Counted from the first letter of the stretch, positions 39,489-48,818 are shown. The stretch: 64,000 bases of DNA from Corynebacterium appendicis CIP 107643 (GCF_030408415.1 NZ_CP046976.1:1-64000), one strand, 5' to 3'. Made by a program: numbers and translations. The notes: generated by a model from the sequence alone, not told the origin.

Positions 39489-40925
39489 CTACGGATTGGG
39501 GAGGCCCGGAAGGTCCAGTCCTGGGAGAGGGTCGTCGTCAGACGGCGGCTGCTGCGTCTCCGGGGGTTCCGTCGGCTGCTGCGTGGGGCGCGTCGGCTGC
39601 TGCGTGGGGCGTGTCGGCTGCTCCTGCGTCGGTTCTGGCTGCTCCCTGGTCGGCCGCTCGGGTTCCGGCGAATTGTACAGGGTCGACGGCGAGGATTGTG
39701 TCTGGCGGTCACGCGATGACGCCGTTTCTTCCGCGGAGCGGGTCTCGGTGACGGTCTCCGTCGGGGGAGAAGACTCGGGCGCCGTGGTGGTCGTCGCCGG
39801 GGTGGTGGTCTCCTTGCCGCCGCCGGTCAGATCGTCGAAGAGGCCGGAGGTGTAGGCCCACACGGCGGCGGCTCCGAAGAGCAAGACCAGCAGGGCTACG
39901 AGCACGCCAGTGCCGAAGCCGCCGCTGCCGGATTTCTTCTTCTCGGGAGCGGGGCGCGGCTCCTGCAGCGGGGCCTCCGGATGCAAGGTGGTCGCCTCGG
40001 TGACGGAAGCGAGCTGCGCAGTGGATTCCTGCGGGGTCGGTTCTACGGGCACGGCGCGCGTGGCGGTGGTGACCGGGCGCTTGCCTTCGCGGGCGTCGGC
40101 GATCGCGTGCTGGAATTCGGCGCCGTCGGTGAACCGGGTGTTCGGGTCCTTGCGCAGGGCGATGCCGATGAGCTCGCGAGTCGGGGCGGAAATCGAGGTG
40201 GACATCGGCGGGACTTCGCTGGACACGTGGGCCAGGGCGACCGAGACCGACGAATCGCCGGTGAACGGGCGTTGGCCGGTGAGCAGCTCGTAACCGACGA
40301 CAGCCAGGGAGTACACGTCGGAGGCGGCGGTGACCTCGAGGCCTTGCGCCTGCTCCGGGGAGACGTACTGGGCGGTGCCGACGACCATGCCGGTGCGGGT
40401 GAGCGGAGCTGCGGCGGCGGCCTTGGCGATGCCGAAGTCAGTGATCTTCACCTTGCCGTTCTGCGTGATCATGAGGTTGCCCGGCTTGATGTCGCGGTGC
40501 ACCAGGCCCAGCTGGTGAATCACGGACAGGCCGTGGGCGGCCTGCTCGAGCACGTCGAGCGCCATCGGCTCGTCGAGCTTTCCTTCGCGGGCGATGAGGT
40601 CCGCCAGGGACTCGCCGCGGATGTACTCCATGACGATGAAGCAGACGTTGAAGCCTTCGCGGGAGGGGATCTCGCGGTAGTCGTAGGTGGCCACGACGTT
40701 GGCGGAATTGATGCCCTTCGCGGCGTGGGCTTCGTTGCGGAAGCGGGTGAGGAATTCCTCGGTGCCGGAGAATTCGGGGCGCAGCACCTTGACGGCGACT
40801 TCGCGGTCGTTGGCGGGGTCGTCGGCAAGCCAGACGGTGGACATGCCGCCGTGCCCGATGATCCACTGGAGCTGGTAGTCGGGACCGATGAGCTCCTGGA
40901 GTTCAGCGCGATTGTCGGTGTGCAT
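39489..40925 (-). CDS. pknA: serine/threonine protein kinase PknA
   Basis: PknA is the partner kinase of PknB in growth and septation. The 478-residue protein has a Hanks kinase domain (GHGGMS at 24-29, VAVK with K46, HRD at 143-145), a linker, one transmembrane helix (GTGVLVALLVLLFGAAAVWAY) and a long Thr/Pro/Gln-rich extracellular tail lacking PASTA repeats. The tail contains tandem near-identical units of TRPTQQP, visible as a short repeat array. Its start shares one base with the pbpA stop (TAATG). Confidence 0.97.
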   Translation of the reverse strand: MHTDNRAELQELIGPDYQLQWIIGHGGMSTVWLADDPANDREVAVKVLRPEFSGTEEFLTRFRNEAHAAKGINSANVVATYDYREIPSREGFNVCFIVMEYIRGESLADLIAREGKLDEPMALDVLEQAAHGLSVIHQLGLVHRDIKPGNLMITQNGKVKITDFGIAKAAAAAPLTRTGMVVGTAQYVSPEQAQGLEVTAASDVYSLAVVGYELLTGQRPFTGDSSVSVALAHVSSEVPPMSTSISAPTRELIGIALRKDPNTRFTDGAEFQHAIADAREGKRPVTTATRAVPVEPTPQESTAQLASVTEATTLHPEAPLQEPRPAPEKKKSGSGGFGTGVLVALLVLLFGAAAVWAYTSGLFDDLTGGGKETTTPATTTTAPESSPPTETVTETRSAEETASSRDRQTQSSPSTLYNSPEPERPTREQPEPTQEQPTRPTQQPTRPTQQPTEPPETQQPPSDDDPLPGLDLPGLPNP

Positions 40926-42400
40926 TACTCAGCGCCTCCTGCGGTGTTCGTCTCCTGCTTGTCCTTGTCGTCTTTCGCGGGTGCCGGGGCCGTGTTCAAG
41001 ATGGTCCGGCCGACGGGTGCGGAGACCCGCCCCCCGGTGGCTCCCTGGCCGAGCCCGCCGCCGTCCTTGACCACGACAGCCACGGCGACGTCCTTATCGG
41101 GGTCGAACGCGACGTACCAGGTGTGCGGCGGGAGGTCCTCGCCGTGTTCGGCGGTGCCGGTCTTGGAGGCGAAGCCGTTGCCGTTGTAGCCGTAGGTGTT
41201 GCGCTCCGAGTTGAACATCAGGTCGGTGATGGTCTCGGCTTCTTCCTTGTTCAGCGCCTCGGCGGCCTGGCGGGGGCGGATCTCGCGGACGGTCTTCATC
41301 TGCGGGCTGACCACGCGGGAGACCACGTGGGGCTCCATGCGGCGGCCCTCGTTGGCGACGGTGGCGGCCATGACGGCGGCCTGCAGCGCGGTCATGGTGA
41401 CGTCGCGCTGACCGATGGCGGACATGCCGACGGCTGCGAGGTCCTCGAGGTCGCCGAGGGAGCCAGCGGCATTCGGCAGGCCCAGGTCGTAGCGCTCGCC
41501 GACACCGAAGGCGGTGGAGACTTCACGCAGCGGCTCGTCGCCGATCTCGGTGGCCATCTGCACGAAAGCGGTGTTGCACGACAGGGCGAACGCGGTGCGC
41601 AGCGTGGTCGAGGAGCTGCCGCCGCAGGAGTTGCCACCGTAATTGGTCAGCTGCACTTCGGTGCCGGGCAGGGTGATCGCGGATTCGCCGGTCAGGGGTG
41701 AGTCGGGCGTGTAGCCGTTTTTCAGGCCGGCGGCGGTGGTGATGATCTTGAAGATCGAACCGGGCGGAAGCTGCTCCTGGGTGGCGTGGTTGAGAAGGGG
41801 CTGGCCGGCGGCGTCGTTAAGCTGCTGCCATGTTTCTTCGGCTGTGTCGTCGTTGACGACGGCATTCGGGTCGTACGACGGGCTCGAGGCCATGGCGAGC
41901 ACTTCGCCTGTCGACGGACGCAGCGCCACCACCGCGCCCTTGTAGCCGCGGCTTTCCAGCTGGTCGTAGGCGGCGGCCTGAGTCTTCGGGTCGAGGGTCA
42001 GCTCGACGGAGTCGCCGACGCGGCCGTCCTTGCTGGTGCGCAGGAAGCGGTTGCCCTTCGCGCTCGACTCGCCGTTGAGGTCGGCGTTGAAGCCGGACTC
42101 GATGCCGGCTGCGCCGTAGCGGTCGGACAGGTAGCCGACGACCGGGGCGAAGGAATACGGCATATTCGGGTAGCTGCGGGCGTAAAAACCGTCGCCGACC
42201 GGAGTGGACTCGGCGAGGATCTGGCCGCCGGCGTTGATCTGGCCGCGCTCGACCTTCTTGGCTTCGACGAAGTTTCGGGCGTTGAGCGGGTTGCGCGCGT
42301 AGTCCTCCTCATGGAAGCCCTGCACCCAGGTGAAATTCGCGAGCAGCAGGACGGTGAGCAGGATGGAGCCGAAAGCGCCCCAGCGTATCGACGTATTCAT
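40925..42400 (-). CDS. pbpA: class B penicillin-binding protein PbpA
   Basis: PbpA is a monofunctional peptidoglycan transpeptidase of septal or polar growth, paired with RodA. The 491-residue protein has one N-terminal membrane anchor (about 10-26), a dimerisation region, and the penicillin-binding domain with SIFK (S215-K218), SCN (274-276) and KTG (413-415). The gene overlaps or abuts both neighbours, in line with cotranslation of the RodA-PbpA glycosyltransferase-transpeptidase pair. Such proteins are the targets of beta-lactams. Confidence 0.97.
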   Translation of the reverse strand: MNTSIRWGAFGSILLTVLLLANFTWVQGFHEEDYARNPLNARNFVEAKKVERGQINAGGQILAESTPVGDGFYARSYPNMPYSFAPVVGYLSDRYGAAGIESGFNADLNGESSAKGNRFLRTSKDGRVGDSVELTLDPKTQAAAYDQLESRGYKGAVVALRPSTGEVLAMASSPSYDPNAVVNDDTAEETWQQLNDAAGQPLLNHATQEQLPPGSIFKIITTAAGLKNGYTPDSPLTGESAITLPGTEVQLTNYGGNSCGGSSSTTLRTAFALSCNTAFVQMATEIGDEPLREVSTAFGVGERYDLGLPNAAGSLGDLEDLAAVGMSAIGQRDVTMTALQAAVMAATVANEGRRMEPHVVSRVVSPQMKTVREIRPRQAAEALNKEEAETITDLMFNSERNTYGYNGNGFASKTGTAEHGEDLPPHTWYVAFDPDKDVAVAVVVKDGGGLGQGATGGRVSAPVGRTILNTAPAPAKDDKDKQETNTAGGAE

Positions 42401-43732
42401 CTAGCGCACCCCCACGAGTTCAGGCTGGCTGGCGCCCTCGGTGTCCTCGACTGGACGGTTAGCGTTGTTGGAGATGCGCAGCAGCAGGCCGAGCAGGATG
42501 TAGTTCGCCATGATGGCGGAACCGCCCGCGGACATGAACGGCGTGGTCAGACCCGTCATGGGCAGCATCGCGGAGACGCCGCCGGCGACGACGAAGATCT
42601 GCACGGCGAGCGTCAGCGACAGGCCCGACGCGACGAGCTTGCCGTAAGTGTCGCGCACGGCGAGCGCGGTGCGGAACCCGCGGGTGATCAAGACAGCGAA
42701 GATGATGAGCACCGCCGCCAGCCCAACGAGGCCGAGTTCCTCGCCGATGGCGGCGAGAATGTAGTCGGCGTGCGCGACGGGCACCATCTGCGGGTGTCCG
42801 AAACCCAGGCCGGTGCCTGTGATGCCGCCCCAGCTCAGACCGAACAGGGCCTGGGAGGGCTGGTAGCCCGTGGTGTCGTAGTTGGCCAGCGGGTCGAGGA
42901 AATTGGCCACGCGGTCCTGGATCTTCGAAGAGACCTTGTACACCGCGAGGCCGCCGACGGCGACCAGGCCCAGCCCGATGACGAGCCAGCTTGTGCGTCC
43001 GGTGGCGAAGTAGACCATGCCCAGCACGGTGGCGAAGAGCAGCAGCGCGGGGCCGAAGTCGTTGGACACGCCCATGATCACGATTGCGATGGCCCACACC
43101 ATCAGGATCGGCGCGAGGTCGCGCAGGCGCGGGAACGTCATGCCGAGGAAGCGGTAGCCCGCCACTGTGAACAGGGAGCGCTTCTGCGCCAGAAGCTGGG
43201 CGAAGAAGAGCAGCAGGAGGATCTTCGAGAATTCGCCGGGCTGGATCGAAAACGGCCCGAGCCAGATCCAGATGCGCGCTTCAGCGTCGGGCGGCTGCGG
43301 CCACACGAGCGGGAGTGCGAGCAGGATGAGCCCGAGAAGCCCAAGCAGGTACGAGTAGCGGGTGAGTTCCCGGTGGTCGCGCACGATAAGCAGAGTGGCC
43401 ACGAGGAACAAGATTCCCACCAGGGACCACATCATCTGGCGCGGGGCGAGCCCGAAATCCGTCTCGAGGTCGAGGCGGTAGATCATCACCAGGCCGATCG
43501 CGTTAAGCGTCGCGGCCAGCGGCAGCATCACCTGGTCGGCGTGCGGCGCGGCGTAGCACATGGCCACGTGCGCGATCGCGTAGACGCCGATGAACCCACC
43601 GACGAGCCACAGCATGTCCACCGTCAGCGCGTTGCCCTGCGACAGTTCCAGCCCAACGAGCATGAGCAGCAGCAGGGCTGCCGAGAGCACGAGCAGGAAG
43701 AGTTCGCGGCCGCGGGAGAAGAGCTGGCGCAT
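42401..43732 (-). CDS. rodA: FtsW/RodA/SpoVE family peptidoglycan glycosyltransferase
   Basis: A 443-residue SEDS-family membrane enzyme with about twelve membrane segments that polymerises lipid II into glycan strands. The motif WIWLGPFSIQPGEFSKILLLLFFAQLLA contains the conserved PxE region, and GFGHPQMVPVAHADYILAAIGEELGLVG is the signature loop. Its stop codon and the pbpA ATG are adjacent, as are its ATG and the pstP stop. The C-terminal hydrophilic tail is short. Confidence 0.97.
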   Translation of the reverse strand: MRQLFSRGRELFLLVLSAALLLLMLVGLELSQGNALTVDMLWLVGGFIGVYAIAHVAMCYAAPHADQVMLPLAATLNAIGLVMIYRLDLETDFGLAPRQMMWSLVGILFLVATLLIVRDHRELTRYSYLLGLLGLILLALPLVWPQPPDAEARIWIWLGPFSIQPGEFSKILLLLFFAQLLAQKRSLFTVAGYRFLGMTFPRLRDLAPILMVWAIAIVIMGVSNDFGPALLLFATVLGMVYFATGRTSWLVIGLGLVAVGGLAVYKVSSKIQDRVANFLDPLANYDTTGYQPSQALFGLSWGGITGTGLGFGHPQMVPVAHADYILAAIGEELGLVGLAAVLIIFAVLITRGFRTALAVRDTYGKLVASGLSLTLAVQIFVVAGGVSAMLPMTGLTTPFMSAGGSAIMANYILLGLLLRISNNANRPVEDTEGASQPELVGVR

Positions 43733-45064
43733 CTACTTCACCTCCCGGCAGTTGCCGTCGTCGGTGGAGTCGACGCAGGCGGGCAGGGCTTCGTCGGCAA
43801 GCGAATTGAGCTGGTCCGTGACCTCCGCGTACGACCCGCTGCCGAGGTTGTCGACGCGGCTCTGCGTCGATTCAGGCAGGTCGCGCACAGCGAAGACATG
43901 GCAGTCGTCCGGCACGTCGCCAATTCCGACGAGGCGAATTTGGTTGTCGTTGTTGATGCACACCTGCTGGACGGGTTCGTGCATGTCACGGCCGAAAATG
44001 GTGGCGTCCATGCCTTGCTCGATGACGAATTCTTCGCGGTCGTTGACGGCCACGAAATACGTGTCGCCGCGCGCGGAATCGAACCACCACAGCCCACCGA
44101 GCGCCGCCAGCGCGAGCGCGAGAACGCCGATCACCCACGGCCACGCGGAGCGGCGCCGGTGATCATCCTCGTCGTCGGACGCGGGCTCCTCTTTCTTGCT
44201 TATCGACGACTCCCCCTTGTCCCTTTTCGCCCCCATCAGCTTCGCAGCGCGGCCCGCAGCGGTGTCCGGGTGCGTCGGCTCTTCGCCGGTGATCAGGGCG
44301 CCGGCTATGGCGGGAGCGGTGGGAAGCTCGGGGCTGTCCGCGTCGTCCGTGTCGACGACATCGGCGACGACGACCGTGACATTGTCCGGTCCGCCGGAGC
44401 GCAGCGCCAGCTCGATGAGGCGCGCGGCCGCTTCCTCTGGGGTGCCCTCCGCGAGGGTCGCTTCCATCGTGGAGTGGGTGACCGGGTCCGACAGCCCGTC
44501 GGAACACAGCATGAAGCGGTCGCCCGCCTTGACCGGCAGCAGCTCCAGGTACGGCTCGACCGGCCGGCCCGTGTAGGCCTTCAGGATGAGCGATTTCTGC
44601 GGGTGGGAAGAAACGTCCTCCGGCTGCAGCTTGCCGTCGTTGACTAGGGACTGGACGAAAGTGTCGTCTTCGGTGATCTGTGTCAACTCACCGTCGCGGA
44701 GGCGGTAGCCGCGGGAATCGCCGACGTGGATGAGCCCCATGTTCTCGCCGTCGAACATCAGCGCGGTGAGCGTGGTGCCCATGCCGTCCTGCTCTGGGTG
44801 CTCGGAGATGGAGTCGGAGATGGACGCGTTCGCGTCGTCGGCGGCCGCGCCGAGCAGCGCCAACGTGTCGGCGTCTGCCGGCTCGCGGTCGAGGTGCTCC
44901 ATGTGCTCGACCATCAACTGGGAGGCGATTTCGCCCGCGGCGTGGCCGCCCATGCCGTCTGCGAGCAGCAGCAGGTGCGGGCCCGCGTAGGCAGAGTCCT
45001 CGTTGTTGTCGCGCACCAGCCCCCGGTCGGAGGCCGTGTGGAAGTTGAGCTTCAGGTTCGTCAT
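43733..45064 (-). CDS. pstP: PP2C-type serine/threonine phosphatase PstP
   Basis: PstP dephosphorylates the PknA/PknB substrates and the kinases. The 443-residue protein has an N-terminal PPM phosphatase domain with metal-binding motifs RDNNEDSAYAG, LLADGMGGHAAGE and LCSDGLSDPV and a distal GGPDNVTVVV. A linker, one transmembrane helix (AWPWVIGVLALALAALGGLWW) and an extracellular region follow. Within the linker a copy of GCTTATCGACG is encoded with a rare ATA Ile codon (SSISKK). The gene overlaps fhaB by 4 nt. Confidence 0.97.
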   Translation of the reverse strand: MTNLKLNFHTASDRGLVRDNNEDSAYAGPHLLLLADGMGGHAAGEIASQLMVEHMEHLDREPADADTLALLGAAADDANASISDSISEHPEQDGMGTTLTALMFDGENMGLIHVGDSRGYRLRDGELTQITEDDTFVQSLVNDGKLQPEDVSSHPQKSLILKAYTGRPVEPYLELLPVKAGDRFMLCSDGLSDPVTHSTMEATLAEGTPEEAAARLIELALRSGGPDNVTVVVADVVDTDDADSPELPTAPAIAGALITGEEPTHPDTAAGRAAKLMGAKRDKGESSISKKEEPASDDEDDHRRRSAWPWVIGVLALALAALGGLWWFDSARGDTYFVAVNDREEFVIEQGMDATIFGRDMHEPVQQVCINNDNQIRLVGIGDVPDDCHVFAVRDLPESTQSRVDNLGSGSYAEVTDQLNSLADEALPACVDSTDDGNCREVK

Positions 45065-45516
45065 GGCATCAACCTCACAATCGTGCGCCCCATTTTGATG
45101 TCGGTACCCACCTGGACGCGCTCAGGTTGGTCAATGCGGATTCCGCCGACAAACGTGCCGTTTCGCGAATCCAAGTCTTCCACGAACCAGTCGGATCCGC
45201 GGCGGAATAGGCGGGCGTGGCGCGAAGAAGCGAAATCGTCGCCCAGAACGAAATCGTTGTCGTCAGCTCGGCCCAGCGAGAGGTCCTCCACCGTGGAAAT
45301 ATTCATGTGGGAGCCGCGCAGCGGGCCCTCCACCACGACGACCTCGTGCGCCTTCTCGCGGCGCGTCGACGCCGGCACGGGTGCTCCACCGCTGCGGCGC
45401 TGCGCCACCTCCGCGGACTTGATGTCGCGGCGCTGCACAGCCAGCACCACGAAGATGAACAGCCACAGAAGAATGAGGAGGCCGAAGCGCGCTCCGAGCA
45501 TCAGTGCAGAATCCAT
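45061..45516 (-). CDS. fhaB: FHA-domain membrane protein FhaB (FipA-like)
   Basis: A 151-residue protein with one N-terminal transmembrane helix (LMLGARFGLLILLWLFIFVVLAV) and a C-terminal forkhead-associated domain (LSLGRADDNDFVLGDDFASSRHARLFRRGSDWFVEDLDSRNGTFV). The domain binds phosphothreonine made by PknA and PknB, recruiting division proteins to the membrane. It lies 16 nt after fhaA; its stop overlaps the pstP ATG (ATGA). Confidence 0.95.
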   Translation of the reverse strand: MDSALMLGARFGLLILLWLFIFVVLAVQRRDIKSAEVAQRRSGGAPVPASTRREKAHEVVVVEGPLRGSHMNISTVEDLSLGRADDNDFVLGDDFASSRHARLFRRGSDWFVEDLDSRNGTFVGGIRIDQPERVQVGTDIKMGRTIVRLMP

Positions 45517-45532
45517 GAGTCAGCTAGCCCCC

Positions 45533-46348
45533 TTACTGTTCGGCCTGCCCAGCAGGGTAGGGGCGCGGGCCCGCGATGCGCACCTCGATATTCGAGTGAC
45601 CCACCGTGATCACGTCGCCGTCGGCGAGCTCCCAGTTCTCCACCGGCTGGTCGTTGACAGTGGTTCCGTTCGTGGACTGCAGGTCCACAAGAAACGCCGT
45701 GGTGCCGTCCCAGATGATCTCGGCGTGCTGGCGGGACACGCCTGTGTCCGGGAGGCGGAAATCGCAGTCGTTGGAGCGGCCGAGAATAGTCGAGCCCTCG
45801 TGCACCGGGTACGTGCGGGAGGTCCCGTCCAGCAGGAGCAGACTTACCGCGGCGCTGCCGTCGGGGGCACCGTGAGCGTCTGTCGCGTATGGCTGGTTCA
45901 TGGCGTGCGCCTCCTGGTGGTGTGGGGAACGGTCGGGCAAAATCGCGTCGAACCCGCTATCGACGTCCGGCTCCTCGTCGACGTACGACGACACGCGCAG
46001 CTGCCCGGTCCGCAGACCTGACTCCTCCGCGACGCGCACGACGACAGGACCGTACAAGCCGATGTTCTGGTTGCGGATGAAACGGGTGAGCTGGCCTGCG
46101 AGGTTGGTGGGCAGGTCCGGGTCCTGCGACAAATTCTCCAAGTCCTTGCTGGACACTCCGATCGCGAACACGTTCGGCGTGATCAGCTCGTCGTACTCGT
46201 TGTTGAACAGTCCGTCGTGCATTTCCTGCTTCAGCAGCTCTTCCAGCTCCGCCGGAACAACGCGCCCGCCGAAAACAGCGGCGAAACCGTTATCCAGGCC
46301 GCGCTGCAACGAACTGTCCACTTTGGCCAACCGGTCCATCAGGCCCAT
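45533..46348 (-). CDS. fhaA: FHA-domain protein FhaA (DUF3662)
   Basis: A 271-residue cytoplasmic protein with an N-terminal DUF3662 domain (MGLMDRLAKVDSSLQRGLDNGFAAVFGG, about 1-120) and a C-terminal FHA domain (STILGRSNDCDFRLPDTGVSRQHAEIIW to STNGTTVNDQPV). In mycobacteria FhaA is a PknB substrate that binds the pseudokinase domain of MviN/MurJ to control lipid II export. ATG 46348 follows AGGAGG with 9-nt spacing; an earlier in-frame ATG would precede that site. It is the first gene of the fhaA-fhaB-pstP-rodA-pbpA-pknA-pknB operon. Confidence 0.95.
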   Translation of the reverse strand: MGLMDRLAKVDSSLQRGLDNGFAAVFGGRVVPAELEELLKQEMHDGLFNNEYDELITPNVFAIGVSSKDLENLSQDPDLPTNLAGQLTRFIRNQNIGLYGPVVVRVAEESGLRTGQLRVSSYVDEEPDVDSGFDAILPDRSPHHQEAHAMNQPYATDAHGAPDGSAAVSLLLLDGTSRTYPVHEGSTILGRSNDCDFRLPDTGVSRQHAEIIWDGTTAFLVDLQSTNGTTVNDQPVENWELADGDVITVGHSNIEVRIAGPRPYPAGQAEQ

Positions 46349-46508
46349 CCGCCCACACCTCCTCTCAGCGTGCACTCCCAGCAGTAATGTTTCGACAGAT
46401 AGTATAGGGTTCCAGGTTCCAACAACATAGCTGCAAAGCCGAAAACCGCTCTCTGCCAGTCAATTTGGAGTTTCCCGGAGTGCGCGTGCTATGTTTACTT
46501 AGTCGCCC

Positions 46509-46592
46509 GCCCGGGTGGCGGAATTGGCAGACGCGCTGGCTTCAGGTGCCAGTGTTCGCAAGAACGTGGGGGTTCAAGTCCCCCCCCGGGCA
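46509..46592 (+). tRNA. tRNA-Leu (CAG)
   Basis: An 84-nt class II tRNA with acceptor stem GCCCGGG/CCCGGGC, a long variable arm (TGTTCGCAAGAACGT), T-arm GGTTCAAGTC and anticodon CAG in the loop TTCAGGT. CCA is not encoded. A terminator follows. Confidence 0.97.
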
Positions 46593-46599
46593 CGAACGC

Positions 46600-46640
46600 A
46601 AGGCCCGTCGATAAGCGAAATGCTCCTATCGGCGGGCCTT
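46600..46640 (+). terminator. tRNA-Leu terminator overlapping a GCTTATCGACG copy
   Basis: AAGGCCCGTCGATA (46600-46613) pairs with TATCGGCGGGCCTT (46627-46640), a 14-bp stem with one wobble pair. The reverse-complement motif CGTCGATAAGC (46606-46616) forms the upper stem and part of the loop. Confidence 0.85.
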
Positions 46641-46659
46641 TCGCTTTAGACTGGCGCGC

Positions 46660-48231
46660 ATGCCGACTACCCCCATCCCCGGATATCTGAATGCCATCCT
46701 CGACGAGGTCCGCGATATCACCGACGGCGAGAACGCGGGCTATATCGAGACGCTGCGCAACGCCGACCCCGACAAGCTTGCACTCGCGCTGTGCACGCGC
46801 AGCGGCAACGTCTACTCGGTGGGGGACGACGACTACGAGTTCTCCATCCAGTCCATCTCCAAACCCTTCGTCTACGCCATCGCGCTCGACCAGGGCGGGG
46901 TGGAAAACGTCCACAGCGTCGTGGGCATGGAGCCGTCCGGCGAGGCATTCAACGAGCTGTCGCTCGATGACGACACGAAGCGCCCCACCAACCCCATGAT
47001 CAACGCCGGCGCCATCGCCGTGAACCAACTCGTGGCCGGCACCGATGCCCCGGTCGAGGAGCGCTCCGCCATGGTCTTGGAAGTTTTCTCCAAGCTGGCG
47101 GGGCGCCAGCTGCGTTTCAACGAGGAGATCATTTCCGCTGAGCTCGACACCGCCGACCGAAATATGGCGCTCGCTCACATGCTGCGCGTCTACGGCATTA
47201 TCGAAGACGATGTCGACGACGCTGTGACCAGTTATATCCGGCAGTGCTCCATCATGGTCACCGTTAAAGACCTGGCGGCCATGGCCGCAACGCTCGCGAA
47301 CGGCGGCGTGCAGCCTGTCACCGGCGAAAAGGTGCTCAGCTCCGACGCCTGCCGTCTCACCCAGTCCGTCATGGCGTCCGCCGGAATGTACAACGGCTCC
47401 GGCAAGTGGATGAGCACCGTCGGCATCCCCGCCAAGTCCGGCGTGGCCGGCGGCCTGATCGGAACCCTGCCCGGCCAGCTCGGCGCCGCGTCGCTGTCTC
47501 CGCGCCTGAACGAGAAGGGCAATTCCGTCCGCGGCGTGGAGATCTTCCGCCGGATGTCCAAGTCGCTCGGCCTGCACATGATGGGCTCGCACTATTACTC
47601 CGCGCCGGGCATCCGGTCGGTGCGCCGGGAGGGCGAGACTCACGTCGTGCGACTGCAGGGCATGATCAACTTCACCGCCGCCGAGCAGATCCTGCACGAG
47701 CTCGTCGAGCGTGAACTCGTCGGCGACGAGCTTGTCTTGGATTTCTCCCACGTGACCTCGTTCAACCTGGCTGGCCGCCGCCTGATCAAGGAGGGCCTGC
47801 GCCAATTTCGCGAGGACGGCTTCGACGTCGCCGTCTACGACCCGGACAACGCCATGCCGGACTATGAGTTTTCCGACGGCACCACCGTCGAGTCCATCCA
47901 GGACTTTTCCGATTCCTTCACCGTTTCCGCCTCCAGCAAGGACGCGTACAGCGTCGTGTCGCAGCCGCAGGAGTGGTGGGAGGACGACGAGGCGGGCGAG
48001 TTCGACGCCGCCGAGTTCACCGTCGACCAGGACGACGACGCCCAGCGCGTTGTCCTGCACAGCGAACCCATGGGGGAGGACTTCATCTTCGACTTCGACG
48101 AGGAGGAGGACGGCAGCACCCGCGTGCGCCTCACGCACCGCGGTCTGCGCCCCAATTTCGAGGAGGCCGCCGAGCGCTGGCACGAGCGCATCCGGAACCG
48201 CCTCGAACCGCTGATCAACAAGGAGGACTAA
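46660..48231 (+). CDS. glsA: glutaminase with STAS and SRPBCC-like C-terminal domains
   Basis: The enzyme hydrolyses glutamine to glutamate and ammonia. The glutaminase domain (about 1-310) has the serine-hydrolase motif S65-ISK68, NPMINAGAIA, NEEIISAEL and the KSGVAGG loop. A STAS domain follows (about 325-405; DELVLDFSHVTSFNLAGRRLIKEGL), as in some actinobacterial and animal glutaminases. Unusually, about 110 more residues follow (410-523): FTVSASSKDAYSVVSQPQEWW and then FDFDEEEDGSTRVRLTHRGL and EEAAERWHERIRNRL. These resemble the start and end of an AHSA1/SRPBCC domain. The role of the extension is unknown. The start is ATG at 46660, 19 nt after the tRNA-Leu terminator. Confidence 0.88.
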   Translation: MPTTPIPGYLNAILDEVRDITDGENAGYIETLRNADPDKLALALCTRSGNVYSVGDDDYEFSIQSISKPFVYAIALDQGGVENVHSVVGMEPSGEAFNELSLDDDTKRPTNPMINAGAIAVNQLVAGTDAPVEERSAMVLEVFSKLAGRQLRFNEEIISAELDTADRNMALAHMLRVYGIIEDDVDDAVTSYIRQCSIMVTVKDLAAMAATLANGGVQPVTGEKVLSSDACRLTQSVMASAGMYNGSGKWMSTVGIPAKSGVAGGLIGTLPGQLGAASLSPRLNEKGNSVRGVEIFRRMSKSLGLHMMGSHYYSAPGIRSVRREGETHVVRLQGMINFTAAEQILHELVERELVGDELVLDFSHVTSFNLAGRRLIKEGLRQFREDGFDVAVYDPDNAMPDYEFSDGTTVESIQDFSDSFTVSASSKDAYSVVSQPQEWWEDDEAGEFDAAEFTVDQDDDAQRVVLHSEPMGEDFIFDFDEEEDGSTRVRLTHRGLRPNFEEAAERWHERIRNRLEPLINKED

Positions 48232-48818
48232 CCCCAGTCGCCGAGCGCGCCCTCCAGCGCCCCCAGCGCGGCCGCGGCGATCGGCTCCCTCGCCTCATTC
48301 GGGCAGCCCGCGTCCACCCAGTCCAAGCACACCGCCTCGACGAACCCCAGGAAGCCGGACACAGCGATCGGACGGTCCCCGACCACGCCAAGCAGCTTGT
48401 CGACGACCCCGTCCCTCCTCTCAATCCCCACGAACTGCGCCTCAGCCGGGGTGTCTCCCCGCGTGACCGCCGCCCACGACAGCGGGTCCGCCGCGATGTG
48501 GTCGAGGTAGCTCACAAGCAGCGCCCGCACCGTGTCCCGTCTCGGCGAATTCGGCGGCAACTGGGCCGCCGCCCTCCCCATCTCTTCGTCCAGACGGTCC
48601 AAACGGCGCTCCACCACCGCCGCGTAGATCTCCGCCTTCGACGGGAAGTGGTGGAACAAGAGCCCCTCGGAGACCCCGCATGCCTGCGCCACTGCGTGCG
48701 TGGAGACACCGTTGTATCCATGCTCCGCGAACATAGCGCCCGCGACATCCAGGATCTGCGCCCGCCGCTGCACGACCGGCAACCTGCGCCTGAGAGCCCG
48801 CGCTTCCTGTTCAACCAT
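48228..48818 (-). CDS. TetR family transcriptional regulator
   Basis: A 196-residue repressor-type protein. The N-terminal HTH reads ILDVAGAMFAEHGYNGVSTHAVAQACGVSEGLLFHHFPSKAEIYAAVV (about 22-69), followed by a helical ligand domain. It is convergent with glsA (4-nt overlap of 3' ends) and divergent from the GH13 glycosidase, separated by 91 bp. Either the glycosidase or its own gene is the most plausible target; no clear palindrome was seen in that gap. Confidence 0.85.
   Translation of the reverse strand: MVEQEARALRRRLPVVQRRAQILDVAGAMFAEHGYNGVSTHAVAQACGVSEGLLFHHFPSKAEIYAAVVERRLDRLDEEMGRAAAQLPPNSPRRDTVRALLVSYLDHIAADPLSWAAVTRGDTPAEAQFVGIERRDGVVDKLLGVVGDRPIAVSGFLGFVEAVCLDWVDAGCPNEAREPIAAAALGALEGALGDWG

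Noticed and set aside
41786..44647. Plus-strand open frame of 953 codons opposite pbpA, rodA and pstP
   Set aside because: It crosses three genes of a conserved operon on the opposite strand and shows no protein-like motifs.
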